DNA of 64,000 bases, from NCBI GenBank assembly GCA_002205125.1, contig NIOE01000010.1, forward strand, positions 62,001 to 126,000, read 5' to 3'. This document shows, piece by piece, positions 47,603-56,521 of this stretch. The first letter of the stretch is position 1. Every line of letters begins with the position of its first letter. A program made the position numbers and the translations under genes. This DNA is from Roseateles noduli (GTDB lineage Bacteria; Pseudomonadota; Gammaproteobacteria; Burkholderiales; Burkholderiaceae_C). The notes beneath the pieces were generated by a model. That model did not search any database. It was not told the origin of the DNA and saw only the letters and a program-made list of their open reading frames with translations.

Positions 47603-48982
47603 ATGGCATGGATGTTGTCTCGCGTCCTGATGCTGGTGCTGGGCACCGGCGTCGCGGGCGGCTTGGGGTACTGGCTGGGTGAGTGGACGGGCATGCCGCA
47701 TCTGGCCGCGGCGCTGGCCGCGGCGGCGGCCGTGATCCTGATGGCGGTCTGGGATGCGGCGCGGGCGCACCGGCTGGTGACCTGGCTGCGCGGCGACCAG
47801 AACGACGACGCACCACGCGTCGGCGGCCTGTGGGGCGAGATGGCCTACCGCGTGGAGCGCGGCCTGCGCGACCGCGAACGCCGCTACGAGCGCGAACGCC
47901 AGCAGCTGGAGCAGTTCCTGCTCGCGATCGAAGCCTCGCCCAACGGCGTGATCCTGCTCGACGGGCAGGACCACATCCAGTGGTGCAACGTGGTGGCCGG
48001 CGATCATTTCTCGCTGGACCCGCAACGCGACAAGCTGCAGCGCATCACCAACCTGGTCCGGTATCCGGCCTTCGTCTCCTACCTGCAGAACGGCAACTTC
48101 CAGCAGCCGCTGACGCTGACCAACACCCGCGCGAAGTCGACGCTGCAGGTGCTGGTGCGCGACTACGGCGTGGGCGGAGAGTCGCGCAAGCTGGTGCTGT
48201 CGCTGGACGTGACCGACCGCGAGCGCAACGAGGCGATGCGGCGCGACTTCGTCGCCAACGTCTCGCACGAGATCCGCACGCCGCTCACGGTGCTGGCGGG
48301 CTTCATCGAGACGATGGCCAGCCTCCAGCTGACCGAGGCCGAGCGCAAGCGGGTGCTGCACCTGATGCAGCAGCAGACGACGCGCATGCAGACGCTGGTC
48401 GGCGACCTGCTGACGCTGGCGCAGCTCGAAGGCAGCCCGCGGCCGGGCGCGGATCACTGGATCTCGCTGGATCCGCTGCTGCAACGCATCGGCGCGGACG
48501 CGCAGGCGCTGTCGAACGGGCGGCATGAGCTGGTCTGCGAACGCCAGACGGGCGTCGAGCTGGCCGGCGTCGAGACGGAGATCCTCAGCTCGATCGCCAA
48601 CCTGATGAGCAACGCGGTGCGCTACACGCCGGAAGGCGGGCGCATCGAGCTCCAATGGCGTTGGCTGCCGGACAACGGCGGCGAGATCTCGGTGATCGAC
48701 AACGGACCCGGTATCGCGCGCGAACACCTGCCGCGACTCACGGAACGCTTCTATCGCGTCGATGGCAGCCGCTCGCGTGACACCGGGGGGACCGGGCTGG
48801 GACTCTCGATCGTCAAGCACGTCGTGCAACGCCACGGCGGCGAGCTGCGCATCGAGAGCGAACCCGGGAAGGGCTCCAAGTTCAGGCTGCTGTTCCCCGC
48901 AGCGCGTGTTCGATTGGTCGATGCGACGGCGATGGGCGATGAAGCCGCCCCTGCTTTGCTGGCGGGGCGCGACGAGCTCTGA
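47603..48982 (+). CDS. phoR: Phosphate regulon sensor kinase PhoR
   Basis: Membrane histidine kinase that phosphorylates PhoB when phosphate is scarce. Two N-terminal helices (SRVLMLVLGTGVAGGLGYWLG and LAAALAAAAAVILMAVWDAA), then a PAS domain (about 105-205, with EASPNGVILLDGQDHIQWCN), the DHp domain with His222 in NVSHEIRTPL, and the catalytic domain with N box SIANLMSNAVRYTPEGG and G boxes DNGPGIAR and GGTGLGLSIV. 459 residues, slightly longer than E. coli PhoR. Starts 10 nt after phoB. Confidence 0.97.
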   Translation: MAWMLSRVLMLVLGTGVAGGLGYWLGEWTGMPHLAAALAAAAAVILMAVWDAARAHRLVTWLRGDQNDDAPRVGGLWGEMAYRVERGLRDRERRYERERQQLEQFLLAIEASPNGVILLDGQDHIQWCNVVAGDHFSLDPQRDKLQRITNLVRYPAFVSYLQNGNFQQPLTLTNTRAKSTLQVLVRDYGVGGESRKLVLSLDVTDRERNEAMRRDFVANVSHEIRTPLTVLAGFIETMASLQLTEAERKRVLHLMQQQTTRMQTLVGDLLTLAQLEGSPRPGADHWISLDPLLQRIGADAQALSNGRHELVCERQTGVELAGVETEILSSIANLMSNAVRYTPEGGRIELQWRWLPDNGGEISVIDNGPGIAREHLPRLTERFYRVDGSRSRDTGGTGLGLSIVKHVVQRHGGELRIESEPGKGSKFRLLFPAARVRLVDATAMGDEAAPALLAGRDEL

Positions 48983-49010
48983 AGCTGGTTGAGGTTGATC
49001 TCACTCGAAA

Positions 49011-49042
49011 GAATGGCTCCGACAAGGAGCCATTCCGCTTTC
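49011..49042 (+). terminator. Terminator of the pst-pho cluster
   Basis: Perfect 10-bp arms GAATGGCTCC / GGAGCCATTC around GACAA, then CGCTTTCT. It lies 28 nt after phoR. The rest of the gap to 49186 has no gene. Confidence 0.75.
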
Positions 49043-49186
49043 TGAGGTCGCCTTCTTTCGGGCGGTCGGCGCGCTTGGCCGCAGATGCATGGGGCCTTGC
49101 CGGCAAGCGGCAAAACCCCAAGCATCCCCGTCCCTGAACGAGCCAGGACTTCCTCGATCTGGGACCGAGGACTTCGCCTTTGCGGA

Positions 49187-50836
49187 TCAGCGATCCTTCT
49201 GCATCACCAGGTAGGTGCCGGAACGGTCCGTCGGACGACGGACCACACCCAGCACGCGCCAGCCGCTCGGCGGCATCGGCGTGCTTTCAGCCTGCACCGT
49301 GATGGCCACCGCGCAGGTCGTGCGGGCCAGGTCTTGCGTGGCGTCGACTTTCCAGTGGCCCTGGAATTCGAAGGCGGCCAATGCATGCGTCGGCACGCCC
49401 GGTGCGGCGATGCAGTCGACGTTCGCCGGCAGATGAGCCGCGATTCGCTCGATCAAGGGCTTGTTGCTGCGCGCGTAGTTCAACGTGTGCAGCCCCAAGG
49501 TCATGGCCAGCAGCCAGGCCAGCGCGACGCCGCCTGCCGGCAGCGCCAGACTCTTCCAGAGCGCGTGACGATGTCGCGCGGTGCGCCAGCGCACCAGCCA
49601 CAACCAGGCCAATGTGCCCAGCACGGCCACCACGAAGGTCAGCAGGCTGAACTCCGGCTCGTAGCCCTGCGCCAGCTTGCGCACGTTGGCCAGGAGCTTC
49701 GCGGGCCAGCCGATCTGCATGGCCATGTAGTACAGCCACAGGAAGATCGCACCGAGAGTGAAGAAGAAGACCGAGAACCAGTCGAGCAGGGCGCTGGCGC
49801 TGCGCTGGAAGGTCGGGAGCGCGAAGCTCGCGAGCACCGCCAGCGGCGGTAGCGCGAGCAGCATGGCGCGGTCGTCGGCACCCATCAGCAGGCTGGTCAG
49901 CAGGGGCACGAGCGAGGCCAGCAGCGGTACCGACAGATGGCGGCGCATGAGGTGCGTGCGCCAGCGCCAGAGCGACCAGGCAGCCAGCGGCCAGGCGGGC
50001 CAGCAGAACCAGCCGAGGAGCCGCAGCCAGTCGAGCACGCTGCGTTCGCCGGCCTTGAGGCGCCAGGCCCAGCCGTGCATCGGCCAGGCGACGAGCGCCG
50101 CCAGGGCCATCGCGGCGAGGATCCAGGGCAGGAACTTGCGGGCGTCCTCGTAGGTGGAGCGGAAGCAGAGCCACAGCGCGCCGACGGCGAGCGCGAGCGC
50201 GACGGCAGGCGCGCCGCTGGTGGCGAGCACAGGCAGCGCCACCAGCATGGCCGTGCGGGCCTTCCAGGCGCGGAAGGGCAGCGCGGAGAGGCTGTAGACG
50301 AAGAGCGTGATGCCCAGGAGTTGGAGGATCTCGGGCGTGATCTCGTGGCCCAGGCGCAGCAGGCCCAGGCTGGCGATGAGCGCGAGCAGGCAGCCGTCGG
50401 CCATGGCACGGGCGTAGTCGACCGCATGGGCCTCGCCGCCGAAGGCGAAGGCGACCGGCTGGGCGGCCTCGGTGCGCGCCAGGTGGAGGCAGCTGTACCA
50501 GGCCAGCGCGAGCACCGCGGCCAGCATCAGGCCGAAGGGGATGCGCGCCGCGACGGACGGATCGAGGAAGGGCAGGAGCTTGACGCCGAGCGCCCCGACC
50601 CAGTACGGCAGCAGGCCGCCGTCGGCGGGCAGGCCGGCAATGGCGGGCTGCAGCCAGGGCGCGTGGCCCTGCGCAATGCTGGCGATGAAGCCGAAGGCGG
50701 TGAGGTCGGCATTGCGCCACGGGTCGCGGCCGAAGAGGCCGGGCAGCACGTAGGCCGCGCACAGCAGCAGCAGGGCCCAGCGCGGGATCGGGTGGGTGCT
50801 TCGCTCGGCCACGACGGCCGGGGTGGGCAGATTCAT
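49187..50836 (-). CDS. GT-C fold membrane glycosyltransferase (ArnT-like)
   Basis: A 549-residue protein with about eleven membrane helices. The first periplasmic loop has the ArnT/PMT-type start LPGLFGRDPWRNADLTAFGFI, containing the acidic residue that catalyses transfer from a polyprenyl-phosphate sugar. Other blocks are FSLLTFVVAVLGTLAWLWLV and a C-terminal periplasmic domain (LIERIAAHLPANVDCIA). It could glycosylate lipid A, a glycan or protein; the context gives no hint. Stands alone on the minus strand. Confidence 0.8.
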   Translation of the reverse strand: MNLPTPAVVAERSTHPIPRWALLLLCAAYVLPGLFGRDPWRNADLTAFGFIASIAQGHAPWLQPAIAGLPADGGLLPYWVGALGVKLLPFLDPSVAARIPFGLMLAAVLALAWYSCLHLARTEAAQPVAFAFGGEAHAVDYARAMADGCLLALIASLGLLRLGHEITPEILQLLGITLFVYSLSALPFRAWKARTAMLVALPVLATSGAPAVALALAVGALWLCFRSTYEDARKFLPWILAAMALAALVAWPMHGWAWRLKAGERSVLDWLRLLGWFCWPAWPLAAWSLWRWRTHLMRRHLSVPLLASLVPLLTSLLMGADDRAMLLALPPLAVLASFALPTFQRSASALLDWFSVFFFTLGAIFLWLYYMAMQIGWPAKLLANVRKLAQGYEPEFSLLTFVVAVLGTLAWLWLVRWRTARHRHALWKSLALPAGGVALAWLLAMTLGLHTLNYARSNKPLIERIAAHLPANVDCIAAPGVPTHALAAFEFQGHWKVDATQDLARTTCAVAITVQAESTPMPPSGWRVLGVVRRPTDRSGTYLVMQKDR

Positions 50837-50986
50837 GCGCGTCTGTCTCGTTGTCGTTGTGGATGCCGGTGCGCATCATGCCGCAGCTTCGCGCGGCTCA
50901 GGAGGAGTCTCCTGACAGCGCACGGTAAAGGGGCGAAGCCGAAGGCGGCAAAGCCGTGTCCCGTCGTGCGACGACGCGGGCCCAAT

Positions 50987-51012
50987 GAAAAAAGGCAGCC
51001 GATGAGGCTGCC
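50987..51012 (-). terminator. Terminator of rpmE2
   Basis: Stem GGCAGCC / GGCTGCC with loop, followed on the minus strand by TTTTTT, 43 nt after the rpmE2 stop. Confidence 0.8.
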
Positions 51013-51054
51013 TTCTTTGCCGAGACCGGATCAGATCCGGTCGGGGAGGGCCGT

Positions 51055-51318
51055 TCAGGCCTTCTTGCGCAGGTTCGCAAACTTGTTGCGGAACTTCTCG
51101 ACGCGGCCACCCAGGCTGTCGACGCTCTTCTGCGTGCCCGTGTAGAACGGGTGGGATTCGCTCGAGGTTTCCAGCTTGACCAGCGGCAGTTCGCGGCCGT
51201 CGTCCAGCTTGATCGATTCCTTGGTGTGGACCGTCGAGCGGATCACGAACTGGGAACCATTGGACTGGTCCAGGAAGACCACGTCGCGATAGTTGGGGTG
51301 AATGCCTTCTTTGGCCAT
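51055..51318 (-). CDS. rpmE2: Ribosomal protein bL31, type B (zinc-independent)
   Basis: An 87-residue 50S subunit protein. [21 protein letters not shown] and [25 protein letters not shown] match YkgM/RpmE2-type L31. The CxxC zinc motif of type A is absent, so it needs no zinc; in bacteria with both forms, Zur induces this one under zinc starvation. Whether a type A copy exists lies outside the window. Start ATG 51318 with GAGGATTTT before it. Confidence 0.94.
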   Translation of the reverse strand: MAKEGIHPNYRDVVFLDQSNGSQFVIRSTVHTKESIKLDDGRELPLVKLETSSESHPFYTGTQKSVDSLGGRVEKFRNKFANLRKKA

Positions 51319-51410
51319 TTGAAAATCCTCGCTGCAGTGCCGCCAGCCACACTGCCCCTTGCAGCGCACTTGTCGACAGCGGAAAAACGCGGAGTATAGC
51401 TGAAATGAGA

Positions 51411-51432
51411 GAAGCCGCCCAGAGGCGGCTTC
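51411..51432 (-). terminator. Hairpin after rho
   Basis: Perfect 9-bp arms GAAGCCGCC / GGCGGCTTC with loop CAGA, 26 nt after the rho stop; the minus-strand tail is only partly T-rich (TCTCATTTC). Confidence 0.6.
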
Positions 51433-51457
51433 TTTGAAGTCCGGAGAGGGGCCGAAA

Positions 51458-52720
<1,263 letters not shown>

Positions 52721-52956
52721 GGGGGGGTTGACCCGGTCTGTCGTCCAGAGCCTGCCAAGGCCAGAGACACAAACAACGGCGAGCCCAAGGGACGCGCATC
52801 CGCGTTGCGGCGGACTTGAGGAAAGCGTGGAGACTTGGGCGCCGAGTCCACGCGCTCACCCGGAACGTCGACGGCGTCAGAAGACGCCGTTGGGCCCGGG
52901 AGGGCGTGGTGGCAAGTTGTTCGCCAGGGCCGCTTGGGCCCCGACGAATGGAATCA

Positions 52957-53286
52957 TTATAGGTTGGCGTCGAGGAAGGACGTCAACTGGGCCTTGGACA
53001 ACGCGCCGACCTTGGTCGCGGCGAGCTGGCCACCCTTGAACAGCATCAGGGTCGGGATGCCGCGGATGCCGAATTTGGCCGGCACTTCGCGGTTGTCGTC
53101 GACGTTCAGCTTGGCGATCTGCAGGCGGTCGCCGTAATCCTTGGCGACTTCGTCCAGGATGGGGGCGATCATCTTGCAGGGGCCGCACCACTCGGCCCAG
53201 TAATCGACCAGCACGGGTTTGTCGGACTGGATGACGTCGCTGTCGAACGAGGCGTCGGAGATGTGTTTGATCTGTTCGCTGCTCAT
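52957..53286 (-). CDS. trxA: Thioredoxin
   Basis: General cytosolic disulfide reductase, 109 residues, with active site WCGPC (C34, C37) and cis-Pro in [13 protein letters not shown]. It is transcribed toward rho, the conserved trxA-rho arrangement. TTGTTATC-like AT content is absent in its leader; no clear promoter was identified. Confidence 0.97.
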   Translation of the reverse strand: MSSEQIKHISDASFDSDVIQSDKPVLVDYWAEWCGPCKMIAPILDEVAKDYGDRLQIAKLNVDDNREVPAKFGIRGIPTLMLFKGGQLAATKVGALSKAQLTSFLDANL

Positions 53287-53495
53287 GGAGATGATCCTTG
53301 CGTGATGTCCCTGCCGGGCGAATGCCTCGGACGGGCGGCCAGCCGGGCGACAATGTGTGCCGCCTCGGGGGCCCCAGGGTTGCCAGGGTGCGACGATTCT
53401 CACACAAGCCCGGAAACCTCGGCCCGAGTAGGCGCTCCCCAGACTTGACGGTGCGCACGCTACCTCTCAAGGGGCAGGGCGCTTGGATTTCGCTA

Positions 53496-53534
53496 TCGTC
53501 GCGATAACTCGTCGCGATAACTCGTCGCGATAGC
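53496..53534. repeat. Three 13-bp tandem repeats before addB
   Basis: TCGTCGCGATAAC at 53496-53508 and 53509-53521, and TCGTCGCGATAGC at 53522-53534. Each unit holds the palindrome TCGCGA. The block lies 55 nt before the addB ATG, within the 302-nt gap to trxA, which has no gene. Confidence 0.8.
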
Positions 53535-53588
53535 CCCTCCCTTGTTCCCGCCAGCCCCACCGCCTTGTCGATCACGCCGCCGCCCTCG

Positions 53589-56501
53589 ATGACGTCCACG
53601 CCGCTCGTCGACTCTCCGAAGTCGACATCGGTCGACTTTCCGCCGTCTACGACTGTCGACTTTCCGTTGTCGCCGGCCCACACCAGCGCCGCCATCTGGG
53701 AAGGCGTCACCCGCCGTGCCGCCGACTGGCTGGAGGCCGAGGGCCTGTCGGCCCGCGACGCGGTCCTGCTGCTGCCGTTCGCGCAACACCTGGCCCCCGC
53801 GCGACGCGCCTGGATGAAGCTGTCGCGCTGGCAGCCGCGCATCGAGACCACGCACAGCCTCGCCTCCGCACTGGGCCCGAGCGCGCTGCCGCAGGGCGAG
53901 CAGCTCACCGGCGACGCCGCGATCGACGCGCTGGCCGCGCGCGCCCTGATGCGCGGCCAGAGCTGGGCGGAAGCGCTGCGCAAGGAAGATCCTCGCGCCT
54001 ATGACGCCGCCGTGCAGCGCCTGGTCGAAGCCGCGCACGCGCTGGCGCGCGCCGCCGTGCTGCGCGATCCGGCGCATCGCCACGAATTCTGGGAACACGG
54101 CCGGCAGGCGCTGGCCGCGCAGAGCGGCGTGGGCCATCTGGAGCGCGCGCTGCTGGCGGTCGCGCTCGAATGGGCGGCCTCCGACCCGCGGGCGCCGGCC
54201 ACCGATGCGCTCTTCGCGCTGCGGCCGAGCGCCTGGCTGCACCTGCAGTGCGGCGGGCCGGATCCGCTCGCCGAGGCGCTGCTCGCGAGCGCCGAAGCCG
54301 CCGGCGTTCCCTGCCTGCGCCTGAACGCCGACCTGCCGCTGGACGCCGCATTCGAAGGCGGCGCGCCGGTCGGCCGGCTGGAGCAGGCGGTCTGCGATGA
54401 CTTCGAGGATCTGGCGCAGTGCAGCGCCGCCTCGGTGCTGGATCACCTGCAGGCGGGCCGCGCGCCGGTGGCGCTGATCGCGCAGGACCGCGTGCTGCTG
54501 CGCCGCGTGCGCGCGCTGCTGGAGCGCCAGGGCCTGGGCATCCAGGACGAGACCGGCTGGACGCTCGCGACGACCGCACCGGCCGCGCAGCTGATGGCGA
54601 TGCTGCGCGCCGCGCGCCGCGACGCCACCGTCGACGACTGGCTCGCCTGGCTGAAGACGCCGCTGGCGGCATCGCTGCGGGAGAAGGGCGGCAGCGCCTC
54701 GTTGAGCGCATTGGAGGCGCACTGCCGCAAGCGCGGCTGGTCCGCGCCACAGGCGGTGCGCGCCGATCGTCTGCCGCCCGGGAGCGAGCGGCTCTGGGAG
54801 GCCGCGCGTGAGGCGCTGCTTCCGCTGCAGCCGCGCGGCGCGCAGGCGCTCGAAGCCTGGATCGAGGCGCTGAGGGAGACGCTCAAAGAGCTCGGCGCGG
54901 ATGAGCAACTCCAGCGCCAACCGGCCGGCGGACCGCAGGTGCTGGAAACGCTCTGGTTGAGCAAGACGCCGTGGCCGGGTTCCGGTCACGAGGCGGTGCT
55001 GCGCGGCGCCCAGCTGACGGCGTCCGAATTCGTCGACTGGGTGTCGCAGACGCTGGAAGCCGGCGAATACAAGCCGCCGCTGGAAGGCGGCCTGCAGATC
55101 ATGATCACGCCGCTGGCGCGCACGATGCTGCGCCCGTTCGGCGCGATCGTGCTGCCGGGCGCGGACGCGGCGACGCTGGGTCCGGTGCCGCCGGGACCGG
55201 TGCTGATCGGCGACACCTTTGCGCGCGAGCTCGGACTGCCGACCGTCGAAGGCAAGCGTCAGGCGCTCGCCTGGCAGTTTGCGCAGCTGTTGCGCGCGCC
55301 GGCCGTGACGCTGTTGCGGCGCGGACATCTCGGCAGCGAGCCGCTGGCGGCGAGTCCGCTGCTGGACCGGCTCGATCTCGCGCTGCAGGCGGTGGGGCAG
55401 ACGCTGCCGCATTGGCACGATCCGCGCATCGAGGCGACCGTGCCGACGACGCACGTCGACCGCGCTGCCGCGCAGGCGCAGGGGCGGCTTCCTTCGGCGC
55501 TGAGCGCGAGCGCGGTGGAATCCCTGCGCCAGTGCCCGTACCAGTTCTTCGCCCGCGTGCTGCTGGGACTGCGCGAGGCCGGCGAGCTCGATGTCCAGGC
55601 CGACAAGCGCGATTACGGTACCTGGCTCCATGCGGTGCTGCATCAGTTCCACACCGAGCGCGTGGAGGCGCGCGATCCGCATCTCAACGACGACGCCCGC
55701 CTGCAACGCGCCGCGCAGGATCAGATGCGCGAGCTCGGCCTGGCGCCGGCGGAGTTCCTGCCGTACTCGGCGAGCTTCGCGCGCTTCGTGCCGGCCTACC
55801 TCGGCTGGCTCAAGGAGCGCGAGGCCGAAGGCCAGCGTTTCGAGCGCGGCGAGGTCGATCGCCGCGTGCATCCCTGGGCGGAGATCGAGCCCGCGCTCGC
55901 GGAGCTGGCCCTGCTCGGACGCATCGACCGCATCGACGATGCCGGCGATGGACAGCTGCTCATCGACTACAAGACCGGCAGCCTCAAGGGTTTGAAGGAC
56001 AAGGTCGCAAATCCGCTCGAAGACACGCAGCTCGCCGTCTACGCGGTGCTGATGGGCTCGCGCCAGCCGCACGACCCCGGCCCTCACCCCCGCCCTCTCC
56101 CGCAAGCGGGAGAGGGAGAGAGAGTGCACCGAGCTGACTGGGAGACTGCTGTGCCCACTTTGCTCCCTCTCCCGCCTGAGGGAGGGGACTCTCCATCGGC
56201 GCCCTTCTTGCTCCCTCTCCCGCTTGCGGGAGAGGGCAGGGGTGAGGGCCAGCGGCCTGGGCAGTCCGCCGGCCCGCTGCGTGCGCAGTACCTGGCCCTG
56301 GACGACGCCAAGGGCATTGCCGAGATCGAGCACGAACACGTGGAAGCGACCACCGGCGTGATGCTGGACGGCCTTCGCCAGGACCTGATGGCCATTCACG
56401 CCGGCGATCCGCTGCCGGCGCTGGGCGAAGGCGTGGCCTGCGCCTACTGCGAGATGCGCGGCCTGTGCCGCCGCGACGATTGGGAAGGGGCCGCGCCTTG
56501 A
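53589..56501 (+). CDS. addB: AddB-type nuclease subunit, PD-(D/E)XK family
   Basis: Partner of AddA in a RecBCD-like helicase-nuclease for double-strand break repair. 970 residues. The N-terminal two thirds is a degenerate helicase-like fold. The nuclease domain has LLGRIDRID and LLIDYKTGSLK (D and K at about 791-793). Four Cys (C649 in CPYQFF, then C951, C954, C960 in CAYCEMRGLC) form the Fe-S staple typical of AddB. Two oddities: an 8-residue tandem repeat near the N-terminus and an in-frame 172-bp REP-like insertion coding residues about 831-888. ATG 53589 is used; TTG 53565 is possible. Overlap with the addA region supports an operon. Confidence 0.88.
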   Translation: MTSTPLVDSPKSTSVDFPPSTTVDFPLSPAHTSAAIWEGVTRRAADWLEAEGLSARDAVLLLPFAQHLAPARRAWMKLSRWQPRIETTHSLASALGPSALPQGEQLTGDAAIDALAARALMRGQSWAEALRKEDPRAYDAAVQRLVEAAHALARAAVLRDPAHRHEFWEHGRQALAAQSGVGHLERALLAVALEWAASDPRAPATDALFALRPSAWLHLQCGGPDPLAEALLASAEAAGVPCLRLNADLPLDAAFEGGAPVGRLEQAVCDDFEDLAQCSAASVLDHLQAGRAPVALIAQDRVLLRRVRALLERQGLGIQDETGWTLATTAPAAQLMAMLRAARRDATVDDWLAWLKTPLAASLREKGGSASLSALEAHCRKRGWSAPQAVRADRLPPGSERLWEAAREALLPLQPRGAQALEAWIEALRETLKELGADEQLQRQPAGGPQVLETLWLSKTPWPGSGHEAVLRGAQLTASEFVDWVSQTLEAGEYKPPLEGGLQIMITPLARTMLRPFGAIVLPGADAATLGPVPPGPVLIGDTFARELGLPTVEGKRQALAWQFAQLLRAPAVTLLRRGHLGSEPLAASPLLDRLDLALQAVGQTLPHWHDPRIEATVPTTHVDRAAAQAQGRLPSALSASAVESLRQCPYQFFARVLLGLREAGELDVQADKRDYGTWLHAVLHQFHTERVEARDPHLNDDARLQRAAQDQMRELGLAPAEFLPYSASFARFVPAYLGWLKEREAEGQRFERGEVDRRVHPWAEIEPALAELALLGRIDRIDDAGDGQLLIDYKTGSLKGLKDKVANPLEDTQLAVYAVLMGSRQPHDPGPHPRPLPQAGEGERVHRADWETAVPTLLPLPPEGGDSPSAPFLLPLPLAGEGRGEGQRPGQSAGPLRAQYLALDDAKGIAEIEHEHVEATTGVMLDGLRQDLMAIHAGDPLPALGEGVACAYCEMRGLCRRDDWEGAAP
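53607..53678 (+). repeat. 24-bp tandem repeat in the addB start region
   Basis: Three 24-bp units starting at 53607, 53631 and 53655, each beginning GTCGACTCTCCG or GTCGACTTTCCG, encode VDSPKSTS, VDFPPSTT and VDFPLSPA. The 24-bp length keeps the frame. Confidence 0.75.
56079..56250. repeat. REP-like inverted-repeat element inserted in addB
   Basis: Two 40-nt arms, 56079-56118 and 56211-56250, are reverse complements with one mismatch. Each arm carries its own palindrome CCCTCTCCCGC / GCGGGAGAGGG. A partial third copy lies between (56163-56188). The translated sequence (PRPLPQAGEGER, LLPLPLAGEGRGEG) is low complexity and unlike the rest of AddB. This has the structure of a non-autonomous REP/BIME element. 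Confidence 0.8.
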
Positions 56502-56521
56502 CCGCGCCGACGAACGAGCTC

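Noticed and set aside
49084-49124. Imperfect hairpin in the gap after phoR as a second terminator
   Set aside because: Interrupted arms and no T-run on either strand beyond a few bases; not enough to call for the glycosyltransferase gene.
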